Positions 33,697-42,242 of a DNA stretch of 64,000 bases are shown piece by piece. Each line of letters opens with the position of its first letter. The stretch's first letter is position 1. The DNA comes from Pseudopedobacter beijingensis (lineage in GTDB: Bacteria; Bacteroidota; Bacteroidia; Sphingobacteriales; Sphingobacteriaceae). Both the position numbers and the translations under genes were made by a program. The DNA lies in the NCBI RefSeq assembly GCF_042678145.1, contig NZ_JBHUDG010000001.1, positions 62,001-126,000 of the forward strand, in the 5' to 3' direction. The notes beneath the pieces were generated by a model, which saw only the letters and a program-made list of their open reading frames with translations, was not told the DNA's origin and did not search any database.

Positions 33697-36309
33697 ATGA
33701 TGATGAATAGATATATATACTTGTTGACACTTTTTGTGATAGCAAATCTTGCAGGATTTGCGCAAAGCAAATCAGATCCTAATTTAGTTTTATGGTATAA
33801 GGAACCTTCTAAGATTTGGGAAGAGGCTTTACCTATAGGTAATGGTTTTCAAGGAGCCATGGTCTTTGGTGGCGTTGGCAAAGAACGTTTTCAACTGAAT
33901 AACGGAACTTTATGGTCTGGATTCCCTAATCCGGGAAATAATCCAAAAGGTCCAGCGGCTTTGCCTCAGGTAAGAAAAGCCATTGACGATGGGGATTATG
34001 CTAAAGCCGCTGAAATCTGGAAGAAGAATAATCAAGGGCCTTATTCTGCTAGATATTTAACCATGGCTGATCTTTATCTTGATTTTAATCATAAAGATAG
34101 CGATGTACAGGCTTATAAAAGATCTTTAGATTTAAATAGTGCTGTACACACGGTAACTTACAAAGTAGGCGGAGTAACTTATAAAAGGGAAACTTTAATG
34201 AGTAACCCAGACAAGGTGATGGCTATTAGGCTAACTGCCGATAAGAAAAATGCCTTAAGTTTTACTACAGATTTAATCAGTAAGCTGAAATACAAAACCA
34301 ATGCTGTAGGGCAAAATGCACTGATTTTGAAAGGAAAAGCTCCTAAACATGTGGCACATAGACCAACAGAGCCAGAGCAAATTATTTACGATGAGAACGG
34401 AGAAGGGATGACTTTTGAAGTTCATTTAAAAGTTTTGAACGAAGGTGGAACTGTTAAAACATTAGGAAATAAAATTACTGTGCAAAACGCCAATGCAGTA
34501 ACCATTTATTTATCCAGTGGAACAAGTTTTAACGGTTTTGACAAATCGCCAACTATTGCAGGTAAAAATCCGTCAATTGAGGCTTCGGCTAATCTGACTG
34601 CTGCAGTTGGAAAAAAATATGATGTAATGAAGCAAGCCCATATTGCTGATTATAGTAAACTGTTTAACAGGGTGGTTTTGAAGTTAGGAAATCGTCCTGA
34701 TTTGGCTAATCTTCCAACCAATATCCGTTTGTCCAGACAGGGACAGAAAGGAAATGATCAGGGATTGCAGGTGTTGTATTTTCAGTTTGGTCGTTATTTA
34801 ATGATATCCAGTTCAAGACCGGGTTCTCAGGCAACAAACTTACAGGGTTTGTGGAATGATCATGTGCAACCACCTTGGGGCAGTAATTATACCGTAAATA
34901 TCAATACGGAAATGAACTATTGGTTGGCGGAGAATACTAATTTGTCTGAACTGCATTATCCATTATTTGATTTTCTGGAAAGGCTTGCCGTGAATGGAAA
35001 GGAAACAGCGAAAATCAACTATAATATTAACAAGGGATGGGTATTGCATCATAATACCGATATCTGGGCAAAAACTTCACCAACGGGTGGTTATGACTGG
35101 GATCCGAAAGGTTCACCACGCTGGTCGGCATGGCCAATGGGCGGTGCCTGGTTAAGTACGCATTTGTACGATCATTACCTGTTTACGGGGGATAAAAAAT
35201 TCCTAAAAGAGAAAGCATATCCTTTGATGAAGGGTGCGGCCGAGTTTTTATTGGCTTGGTTGATACCCGATCAGAGCGGATATCTGATTACCAATCCGTC
35301 AACTTCTCCGGAAAATACTTTTACCATCAATAAGAAACAATATGAGATCAGTAAGGGTACAACTATGGATTTGGGGATTATGCTGGAGTTGTTTAATGCT
35401 TGTATTCAATCTGCTAAGGCTTTAGATACTGATGCTAATTTTGTAAAACAGTTGGAAGCTGCTAAGGCCAAGCTGTACCCATATCAAATCGGCAAATACG
35501 GACAATTGCAGGAGTGGTTTTTTGATTTGGATGATCCAAAGGACACACATAGACATATCTCGCATTTGTATGGTTTATACCCGGGAAACCAAATTACGTT
35601 GGAGACCACACCAGAACTGGCTGCCGCTGCTAAGCAATCCCTTATTCATAGGGGTGATGTAAGTACAGGTTGGTCTATGGCCTGGAAAATCAATTGGTGG
35701 GCGAGGTTGCAAGATGGAAACCATGCTTTAAAGATCTTAAAAGATGGCCTGACATTGATTGACCCTGCTAAAACAGCAGAAGGCGATGGTAAACATTCGG
35801 CAGGAGTAAACCAGCAACTGACTAATGTACAAATGAGTGGCGGCGGTACCTACCCGAATTTATTGGATGCCCATCCACCTTTCCAAATTGACGGAAATTT
35901 TGGTGCTACGGCAGGGATCATAGAAATGTTGTTGCAAAGCCATAATGGTTCATTGCATTTGCTTCCTGCTCTTCCTGATGAGTGGAGAGAGGGAATTGTG
36001 AAAGGTATTAAGGGGAGAGGTAATTTTACTGTTGATATGGAATGGAAGCAGAACAAACTGGTGAAGTCTGTCATTCTTGCCAACCAGGGTGGTGTTTGTC
36101 GCGTGAAATCTTTTCAGCCTATTCAGGTAGTTGGAGTTAGTGATCCAGAGCGGAAAGGGGAAGGTATTAATCCATTATTGCCTCGTGTACAGGAATTAAA
36201 GTTTACTAATGTAACAAACGTTAAGCTTTTGGATTTGAAAGTGGATAAAACCTATGAAATAGAATTTATGACGGAAAAGGGTAAGACTTATACAGTTGTT
36301 CCGCTATAA
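33697..36309 (+). CDS. GH95 alpha-L-fucosidase/galactosidase (second copy)
   Basis: Second secreted GH95 enzyme, 870 residues, signal peptide ending near LAGFAQ. It has the same domain order and blocks as the upstream copy (LWYKEPSKIWEEALPIGNGFQGAMVFGG, INTEMNYWLAENTNLSELH, NPSTSPENTF, HPPFQIDGNFGATAG). It is clearly diverged: ETVWSGG becomes NGTLWSG, and there are extra inserts around residues 200-240 and 690-710. The pair therefore looks like an old duplication with different substrates rather than a recent copy. Both are transcribed in the same direction with a repeat-filled gap between them. Confidence 0.92.
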   Translation: MMMNRYIYLLTLFVIANLAGFAQSKSDPNLVLWYKEPSKIWEEALPIGNGFQGAMVFGGVGKERFQLNNGTLWSGFPNPGNNPKGPAALPQVRKAIDDGDYAKAAEIWKKNNQGPYSARYLTMADLYLDFNHKDSDVQAYKRSLDLNSAVHTVTYKVGGVTYKRETLMSNPDKVMAIRLTADKKNALSFTTDLISKLKYKTNAVGQNALILKGKAPKHVAHRPTEPEQIIYDENGEGMTFEVHLKVLNEGGTVKTLGNKITVQNANAVTIYLSSGTSFNGFDKSPTIAGKNPSIEASANLTAAVGKKYDVMKQAHIADYSKLFNRVVLKLGNRPDLANLPTNIRLSRQGQKGNDQGLQVLYFQFGRYLMISSSRPGSQATNLQGLWNDHVQPPWGSNYTVNINTEMNYWLAENTNLSELHYPLFDFLERLAVNGKETAKINYNINKGWVLHHNTDIWAKTSPTGGYDWDPKGSPRWSAWPMGGAWLSTHLYDHYLFTGDKKFLKEKAYPLMKGAAEFLLAWLIPDQSGYLITNPSTSPENTFTINKKQYEISKGTTMDLGIMLELFNACIQSAKALDTDANFVKQLEAAKAKLYPYQIGKYGQLQEWFFDLDDPKDTHRHISHLYGLYPGNQITLETTPELAAAAKQSLIHRGDVSTGWSMAWKINWWARLQDGNHALKILKDGLTLIDPAKTAEGDGKHSAGVNQQLTNVQMSGGGTYPNLLDAHPPFQIDGNFGATAGIIEMLLQSHNGSLHLLPALPDEWREGIVKGIKGRGNFTVDMEWKQNKLVKSVILANQGGVCRVKSFQPIQVVGVSDPERKGEGINPLLPRVQELKFTNVTNVKLLDLKVDKTYEIEFMTEKGKTYTVVPL

Positions 36310-36353
36310 GATTTTTCTCAATAATTTGGTTTGAACCTTAGTGTGTGGTGGGC

Positions 36354-36472
36354 TGTATCAAAAGTAAAAAAGTTGTCATTTCGATGAGTGCAGCGAAGAG
36401 AAATCTCTTCCCTAAGTACTTCTGAAAGAGATCCCTCGACTGCGATCGGGATGATAAGGTACTTTTGATACA
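36354..36472. repeat. Short element with 13-bp terminal inverted repeats
   Basis: Ends TGTATCAAAAGTA (36354-36366) and TACTTTTGATACA (36460-36472) are perfect inverts. Inside, a second inverted pair occurs (GAAATCTCTTCC against GAAAGAGATCCC). It has the build of a small non-autonomous or REP-like element and sits 45 bp after the second GH95 gene. A diverged copy is at 47727-47812. Confidence 0.65.
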
Positions 36473-36907
36473 ACCCCTTTTTGTTTATAAAGACAGGTTG
36501 GTATATCTGCAGATGTTTTTTGGGGATGTCTTTTCGTACCGGCTTAATACCAGCTATACATAAGGAACACACCAGGTGATACTAGAATAGTTAAACACGC
36601 CAACTAAAATTCATGAAAATGGGTTTAAACCTGTTTTGGAGAAGGGACTGTCTCTTTTAAAAGTTTAAACAGGACACAAAAGTGTCAATTTGTAACTGAC
36701 TATTGTTTTGTGTAATAATTTTTGTAGTGAATTTTTGATTGAAGCGTAATGTTGTTTTTGAAAAAGGTGTTGTGAGGGGTGAGTTTTAATGGTATAGGAG
36801 AGCTCCCGGAATGTAAAAAACTACTATCCTTATAGACTATTTGTGTATAAAAGCATTATTTTCGTGAACAAAAATCTTGAAAAAAGAAAAATAACAAAAA
36901 TAATACG
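36473..36907. other. Non-coding region upstream of metN
   Basis: No gene is visible. I looked for a SAM riboswitch before metN and did not find the conserved core. Only AT-rich sequence with the words GTTTAAACCTG and GTTTAAACAGG is seen. Confidence 0.4.
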
Positions 36908-37930
36908 ATGATTGAGCTGAAACAGGTATCAAAGACTTTTCGTCAGGGCAGGCAGTCATTTAAAGCTTTGGATAATATTAACCTTAGGGTTGAACAAGGT
37001 GATATTTTAGGGATAATAGGTTTTTCGGGGGCGGGAAAAAGTACATTAATCAGATGTGTAAACCTGCTGGAACGACCTGATACGGGAGCGGTAATTGTTA
37101 ATGGTAAGGATTTAATGCCTCTGAAGGTTGCTGAACTGGCGGCTGAACGGAAGAAAATAGGCATGATTTTTCAGCACTTTAACTTGTTGTCGTCCAGAAC
37201 AGTATTTGGTAATGTGGCTTTGCCTTTGGAATTGGATGGTATGGATAAAGCGGTTATCAAAGAAAAAGTAAACAGGTTGTTGCAAATTGTTGGCTTAGCG
37301 GATAAGGCTCATGATTATCCTAAAAATCTTTCGGGGGGACAAAAACAAAGGGTAGCTATAGCAAGGGCTTTAGCCAATGATCCGCATTTGCTGTTATGTG
37401 ATGAGGCTACGAGTGCGCTGGACCCTTTGACTACACGGTCTATTCTGCAGTTATTAAAGGATATTAACAGAGAACTAAGGATTACCATTTTATTGATTAC
37501 TCATGAGATGGAAGTGGTAAAAGCTATCTGCAATCATGTAGCTGTTATAGATCATGGTCAGTTATTGGTAAAGGGGACATTGAATCAGCTTTTTGAAGAA
37601 AAAAATCACCCTATAGTTGAACAATTAATTATGGGTAAGGAGCTGGAAGTGCCTCAGACATTGAAAGATACTTTACAGGATGCACCTGGAAATGGACTAT
37701 GCCCTTTACTGGAAATTGAGTTGAATGAAACAACTTCAACGGAACAATTGCTGGATTTTATCCATGATAAAAAACTAGGGTATAAATTATATGCTGTTGA
37801 AACTCCGCAATACGGATTTAACTATGGCAGGTTGCAGGTTTATCTGAAAGATAGTGAGGCTAATCAGGTAGTGTTTCTGGATTATCTGAAGGGGCAAAAA
37901 GTTCAATATTTAATAAGAGGGTATGCTTGA
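36908..37930 (+). CDS. metN: Methionine ABC transporter ATP-binding protein
   Basis: ATPase of the MetNIQ importer, 340 residues. Walker A is GFSGAGKST, the Q-loop is MIFQHFNLLSSRTVFGNV, the ABC signature is LSGGQKQR, Walker B is LLLCDEATSALDP and the switch is H in LITHEME. The C-terminal part (about 255-340) fits the NIL/ACT-like domain by which internal methionine inhibits the transporter. Its stop overlaps the metI start by 8 bp, so the two are coupled. Confidence 0.93.
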   Translation: MIELKQVSKTFRQGRQSFKALDNINLRVEQGDILGIIGFSGAGKSTLIRCVNLLERPDTGAVIVNGKDLMPLKVAELAAERKKIGMIFQHFNLLSSRTVFGNVALPLELDGMDKAVIKEKVNRLLQIVGLADKAHDYPKNLSGGQKQRVAIARALANDPHLLLCDEATSALDPLTTRSILQLLKDINRELRITILLITHEMEVVKAICNHVAVIDHGQLLVKGTLNQLFEEKNHPIVEQLIMGKELEVPQTLKDTLQDAPGNGLCPLLEIELNETTSTEQLLDFIHDKKLGYKLYAVETPQYGFNYGRLQVYLKDSEANQVVFLDYLKGQKVQYLIRGYA

Positions 37931-38579
37931 TAGTATGACAATGGCATTATTGCTAAAAGGATTATGGGAAACTGTTTTTATGACCTTTGTGGCTGGTTTC
38001 TTTGGTTTTGTACTGGGGCTGCCTACAGGTGTATTACTGTTTCTTACCAAGGAAGGCCAATTGTTGGAAAACAGCTTTTACAATCGTATCCTTTCGTTTT
38101 TTGTAAATGTATTCCGTTCTATCCCTTTTATTATTCTTATTGTGTGGATGATTCCATTTACCCGAACGCTTATAGGTACATCTATTGGGGTAAATGCAGC
38201 ATTGGTTCCTCTAAGTATCGGAGCAGCGCCTTTTATAGCTCGTTTGGTTGAGAATAGCTTGTTGGAAGTTCCGGCAGGTCTTATTGAAACTGCGAGGGCA
38301 TTGGGTGCAAGTACCATGCAAATTATTAGAAAAGTATTATTGCCGGAAGCTCTTCCTTCTTTAATCAATAATGTATCTATTACTTTGATTACTTTGGTTG
38401 GTTACTCTGCTATGGGGGGAGCTGTGGGAGCCGGGGGATTGGGACAGATAGGTTATCAGTACGGGTATATCGGGTATGATGGTGTAATTATGAATACTGT
38501 ACTTGTGTTATTGGTAGCATTGGTGTTTATAATACAGTTTGTGGGGGATAGGTTATCTAAAAGGTTTGATCATAGGTAG
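37923..38579 (+). CDS. metI: Methionine ABC transporter permease
   Basis: Inner-membrane permease, 218 residues, with about five membrane segments. The EAA coupling loop reads ETARALGASTMQIIRKVLLPEALPSL. The family block GYSAMGGAVGAGGLGQIGYQYGY is near the C-terminus. It overlaps metN and is followed by metQ. Confidence 0.93.
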   Translation: MLDSMTMALLLKGLWETVFMTFVAGFFGFVLGLPTGVLLFLTKEGQLLENSFYNRILSFFVNVFRSIPFIILIVWMIPFTRTLIGTSIGVNAALVPLSIGAAPFIARLVENSLLEVPAGLIETARALGASTMQIIRKVLLPEALPSLINNVSITLITLVGYSAMGGAVGAGGLGQIGYQYGYIGYDGVIMNTVLVLLVALVFIIQFVGDRLSKRFDHR

Positions 38580-38581
38580 GG

Positions 38582-38660
38582 AGTAAGTTGTAAGTATTAA
38601 GTTATAGGTTGTAAGTGTTAGGTGTTAAGTTGTATGTATTAAGTTATAGGTGTTAGGTAT
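38582..38660. repeat. Simple-sequence tract (TAAGTTRTAAGT/GTGTTAGGT words)
   Basis: Imperfect tandem 7-8 nt words such as AAGTTGTAAGTATT and AAGTTATAGGT fill the gap between metI and metQ. There is no hairpin or promoter box. Confidence 0.6.
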
Positions 38661-38712
38661 AAAATATAAGTGGGCTTGGATAATTTTTAGATTAAATAAA
38701 ATTCAGAATAAG

Positions 38713-39525
38713 ATGAAGTCAATCAATAGATTATTTATAATTGTTGCAGCGGCATTTTTGATGCAGGCTTGTGGTGGAGCGTCTAAAACAGATAATCCTA
38801 ATTTTATAAAAGTGGGTGTTACATCAGGGCCCGAACGGGAATTGGCAGAAGCAGCTAAAAAGGTGGCTGCAGAAAAATATAACCTGGATGTTGAACTGAT
38901 TATATTTAATGATTATGTGGTGCCAAATGAGGCTTTGAGCAATGGGGATATAGATGTTAATATATTTCAGCATGAACCTTATTTAAATGAGCAGTCGTCT
39001 AAAAGGGGGTATAAGCTGGCGGTAGTAGGTAAAACATTTGTGTTTCCTATTATTGGATATTCTAAAAAAATAAAAAATATCAATGAGCTTGGGGATGGAA
39101 ATACAGTGGCTATTCCTAATGATCCTACCAATGGAGGACGTTCTTTGTTATTACTTCAAAGATATGGTTTGTTGAAGTTAAAATCGGGCATAGGTCTTTT
39201 GCCTCGTGTTACAGACATTATAGAGAATCCTAAAAATCTTAAAATACTGGAAATAGAAGCTCCGCAATTGAGTAGGGTATTGGATGATAAGGAGGTTACC
39301 ATGGCTATTATCAACAATAATTTTGCTGTTCAGGCAGGATTAGATGCGAATGAATATGGCATTATGAAAGAAGATAAGGAGTCTCCTTATGTGAATGTTA
39401 TTGTTAGCAGAGAAGATAATAAAGAACAGGAAAAAGTGAAAAACTTTGTAAAGGCTTATCAATCTGAAGAGGTTCTTCGGGCAGCAGAGAAAGCTTTTAA
39501 AGGAGGAGCGGTGCAGGGGTGGTAA
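38713..39525 (+). CDS. metQ: Methionine-binding lipoprotein MetQ
   Basis: Substrate-binding lipoprotein of the NlpA/MetQ family, 270 residues. The start is set at MKSINRLFIIVAAAFLMQAC, giving lipidation at C20; upstream in-frame codons would spoil the signal peptide. Family blocks: KVGVTSGPERELAEAA, NGDIDVNIFQHEPYL, VAIPNDPTNGGRSLLLLQ and YVNVIVSREDN. It completes the metNIQ operon, although a 130-bp simple-repeat gap separates it from metI. Confidence 0.93.
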   Translation: MKSINRLFIIVAAAFLMQACGGASKTDNPNFIKVGVTSGPERELAEAAKKVAAEKYNLDVELIIFNDYVVPNEALSNGDIDVNIFQHEPYLNEQSSKRGYKLAVVGKTFVFPIIGYSKKIKNINELGDGNTVAIPNDPTNGGRSLLLLQRYGLLKLKSGIGLLPRVTDIIENPKNLKILEIEAPQLSRVLDDKEVTMAIINNNFAVQAGLDANEYGIMKEDKESPYVNVIVSREDNKEQEKVKNFVKAYQSEEVLRAAEKAFKGGAVQGW

Positions 39526-39533
39526 ATGTTTAA

Positions 39534-39627
39534 CTATGAATGATGAATGATGAACGATGAGCTATGAACTATGAATGATGAACTATGAATGTTGAACTTT
39601 TTAGTTATAAATTATAAACTATGAATT
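39534..39627. repeat. Simple-sequence tract (ATGAATG/ATGAACT words)
   Basis: About a dozen imperfect 7-10 nt units (CTATGAATGATGAA, GAGCTATGAACT) lie between metQ and the PAP2-like gene. They have the same character as 38582-38660. Confidence 0.65.
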
Positions 39628-39664
39628 GGGTGGTAGCCGTTACTGATTTTTTGATTTCTTAAAA

Positions 39665-40681
39665 ATGAAAATAAGAAGCGTATTATTAGCTGTTTTTTTG
39701 CTGTTAGGACGAGGAGGTATAGCTCAGGAAATAGAAAAAACAGATCAGCAGCTTAGTCAGGTTGCAGTAGCAGACAGTTGTAACAGGGAGATAGAACAAC
39801 GCTACAAAATAAACGAAAATGAAACATATATTTATGATCGTCCGCGTTTACAGGATTTGGTAAATAAAATCCCTAAAAATATAATTAACTCGGCAAAGGA
39901 TATTGTGTCTGCGCCGTATTATCCTTATTCTATAGCGGCTGTGGGAGCGACAGCTGCTTTAATACCGGCTGATCCCTGGGTTATAAAGCAAAGTCGTAAT
40001 ATAGGTGAGGAGTTGGGGCTGTCAGAAGATCATTACTACAAAAAGCTGGGCTTTTTGAAAATAATTCCGGGCAATGTAAATTCTGCATTTTATTTTCTGG
40101 GTAACGGAACTACAGTTATTTTGATTGGTGGCGGACTTGCTACTTATGGGTTGCTTAATAATGATTACAGGTCTTTGAGTACCTCTTTACAGCTAATGGA
40201 GAGTTTAGTGGTTACAGGTTTGTTTGTACAGCCTCTGAAACGACTTAGTGGAAGAGAGAGTCCTTTTGTAACTGAAGCTGAAGGGAGAGCGCATAGTCAC
40301 TGGACTTTTGCTCCGAGCTTTAAAGAATACGGACAAAATACATCAAGATATGATGCTATGCCGTCTGGACACCTTACCACCGCAATGTCTGCATTGGTGG
40401 TTATTGCAGAAAACTATCCCGAAAAAGTATGGATAAAACCAGTAGGATATAGTCTTTTAGGGCTACTCACCTTTGAAATGATGCAAAGTAAAGTACATTG
40501 GGTTTCGGATTATCCCATAGCATTGCTATTGGGATATGTGACAGGTAAGAATATTGCAAAACAAAGAATTATAAAGGAGGGGAATGGTTTAGCAAAAAAG
40601 AAAAATATTCTTGATAGGGTACAGTTTACAGCTTCTTCTGTTTATGACGTACAGACTATTGGAATGAAACTAAAACTATAA
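39665..40681 (+). CDS. PAP2-superfamily phosphatase-like membrane protein
   Basis: A 338-residue protein with a signal peptide (to GIAQE) and several hydrophobic segments. PAP2 motifs: QPLKRLSGRESPF for motif 1 (weakened), YDAMPSGHLTTAMSA for motif 2 (His acid present), and MQSKVHWVSDYPIALLLGY for motif 3 (nucleophile His and Asp present, usual SR replaced by QS). The fold is convincing; activity on lipid phosphates is possible but the altered motifs make it uncertain. No functional link to neighbours is apparent. Confidence 0.72.
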   Translation: MKIRSVLLAVFLLLGRGGIAQEIEKTDQQLSQVAVADSCNREIEQRYKINENETYIYDRPRLQDLVNKIPKNIINSAKDIVSAPYYPYSIAAVGATAALIPADPWVIKQSRNIGEELGLSEDHYYKKLGFLKIIPGNVNSAFYFLGNGTTVILIGGGLATYGLLNNDYRSLSTSLQLMESLVVTGLFVQPLKRLSGRESPFVTEAEGRAHSHWTFAPSFKEYGQNTSRYDAMPSGHLTTAMSALVVIAENYPEKVWIKPVGYSLLGLLTFEMMQSKVHWVSDYPIALLLGYVTGKNIAKQRIIKEGNGLAKKKNILDRVQFTASSVYDVQTIGMKLKL

Positions 40682-40794
40682 AATAATAGAGATGCTTTGA
40701 ATTAGTGTCATTCGGTGGGTTTTGTTTTAACTGTTTTTTGATGTTTTATCTTTAGGTATACTTTTGGTTTGTTTATGGTTAATAAATAAACCTG

Positions 40795-41532
40795 ATGATA
40801 CCTTTACGAAGAACTTTTTTTTGTTTTGTTTATCTGTTTGTAATCATAACGCAAGTTTTTGCTTATAAACCACGAATGGTTTATGTAGAAGGTGGGGATT
40901 TTTTTGTGGGGAGTATTGGGAAGCAAAATTCTCAGACTGTGAAAATAAATAACTACTTTATTTCTGCTTTTGAGGTTACAGTCAGTGAATATCAGTTGTT
41001 TGTGAAAGAAACAGATCGTTCCATGCCACCTGAACCTAAATGGGGATGGAAAAAAGATCATCCGATTGTGAATGTTACTTATGAGGAAGCGTTAGCTTAT
41101 TGTGAATGGTTAAGCAAAAAAAATAATTCGACATTTAGGCTACCTACCGAGGTAGAGTGGGAGTATGCAGCGCGGGGTGGTAAAAAAAGTAAAAACTATA
41201 AATTTAGTGGTTCTAATAATCCCAGCAGGGTTGCATGGTTTAGGGTGAACAGTGGAAACAAAACTTATGCGGTGGGTAAGAAAAAGGCAAATGAATTGGG
41301 GTTGTACGACATGAGTGGCAACGCATGGGAATGGTGCATGGATTGGTATAAGGAATATACTGCTGATAAAGGTGATGAAATAATAGATCTGGAAAAAGCA
41401 TCGGGTAAAATTGTTAGAGGAGGTGCGGCAAACAGATTATCTCCTTATTGTAAACTAACTAAACGTTTAGCTAGTTATTCGGACTGTCGAAGTGCGTTTA
41501 ATGGATTTAGGGTGGTCGAGATTTCAGAATAA
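40795..41532 (+). CDS. Secreted SUMF1/formylglycine-generating-like domain protein
   Basis: A 245-residue protein with a signal peptide (to VFAYK) and one SUMF1 domain: MVYVEGGDFFVGS, ISAFEVTVSEYQLF, RLPTEVEWEYAARGG, GLYDMSGNAWEWCMDW and a GFRV end. Aligned to human FGE, where the block is GGSYMCHRSYC, this protein reads GGAANRLSPYC. The first catalytic Cys is thus replaced by Arg and only the second remains. It is therefore unlikely to make formylglycine and more likely plays a structural or binding role, as GldJ/GldK-type proteins do. No sulfatase gene is nearby. Confidence 0.85.
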   Translation: MIPLRRTFFCFVYLFVIITQVFAYKPRMVYVEGGDFFVGSIGKQNSQTVKINNYFISAFEVTVSEYQLFVKETDRSMPPEPKWGWKKDHPIVNVTYEEALAYCEWLSKKNNSTFRLPTEVEWEYAARGGKKSKNYKFSGSNNPSRVAWFRVNSGNKTYAVGKKKANELGLYDMSGNAWEWCMDWYKEYTADKGDEIIDLEKASGKIVRGGAANRLSPYCKLTKRLASYSDCRSAFNGFRVVEISE

Positions 41533-41601
41533 ATTTTATCAATTACAGCTTCGTACAAATTTATATTTTTGTTTATCTCTATTAGAAAGAGATATCATGA
41601 T

Positions 41602-41991
41602 ATGAATACAAGAAAAAACTTCACAACTGGTTCTCCCTGGGAGGACATTATTGGATATTGTAGAGCGGTAAAAGTGGGAAATACAATAGAAATATCCGGA
41701 ACCACCGCTGCAAAAGATGAAAATGGCAATGCTATAGAGGGATTGTATAATCAGACTAAGGCAATTATAGAGAAACTTTCGGGAGTTTTAAATGAAGCAG
41801 GAGCTTCTGTACAGGACGTTGTCAGAACCCGGATGTTTTTAACAGATATAGCACAATGGGAGGAGGCAGCAAAAGCACATGGAGAAGTTTTTAGAGATAT
41901 TAAACCTGTAACTACCATAGTAGAAGTGTCTAAACTGATAGATCCGGAAATATTGATAGAGATAGAAGTTACTGCTATACTGAGTCATTAG
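41602..41991 (+). CDS. RidA/YjgF-family protein
   Basis: A 129-residue member of the RidA family, which forms trimers and often hydrolyses reactive enamine/imine intermediates. Start chosen at the ATG at 41602 (MNTRKNFTTGSPWEDIIGYCRAV); a TTG 11 codons upstream is less likely. Family blocks: VGNTIEISGTTA, the conserved Arg in VVRTRMFLTD, and a C-terminal EIEVTAIL. The N-terminal GSPWE sequence is typical of a RidA subgroup rather than canonical RidA, so the substrate is open. It is apparently monocistronic. Confidence 0.88.
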   Translation: MNTRKNFTTGSPWEDIIGYCRAVKVGNTIEISGTTAAKDENGNAIEGLYNQTKAIIEKLSGVLNEAGASVQDVVRTRMFLTDIAQWEEAAKAHGEVFRDIKPVTTIVEVSKLIDPEILIEIEVTAILSH

Positions 41992-42242
41992 TAAAGAGGC
42001 TTAATGTACTACTTTCCCATAAAACAACTTGTGCTTATGGGAAATGTAAAAACAGGTGTCGTTTTTATTTTCTGTGTACTTTTTGTCAAGGTGATAAGGA
42101 GATCCTATTGTCTTCCTTTAAAAAGGGGTAAGACTTTGATAAAATGTTAATTTAGTTTAATCAGAAGCCAATAAGGTTGAATAAGTAATCGTGATATTTT
42201 ACGTACTTGCGAAAACAAAATATTCGCTAACCAATTGGGAAA

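Noticed and set aside
36318..36572. 84-codon frame on the minus strand after the second GH95 gene
   Set aside because: It lies almost entirely in the inverted-repeat element 36354-36472; the translation follows the palindrome and shows no protein-like features.
36473..36907. SAM riboswitch upstream of metN
   Set aside because: None of the conserved core sequences or a four-way-junction pairing was found by eye; a covariance-model search would decide.
40795..41532. Active formylglycine-generating enzyme
   Set aside because: The first catalytic Cys of the FGE motif is replaced by Arg and no sulfatase gene is nearby.
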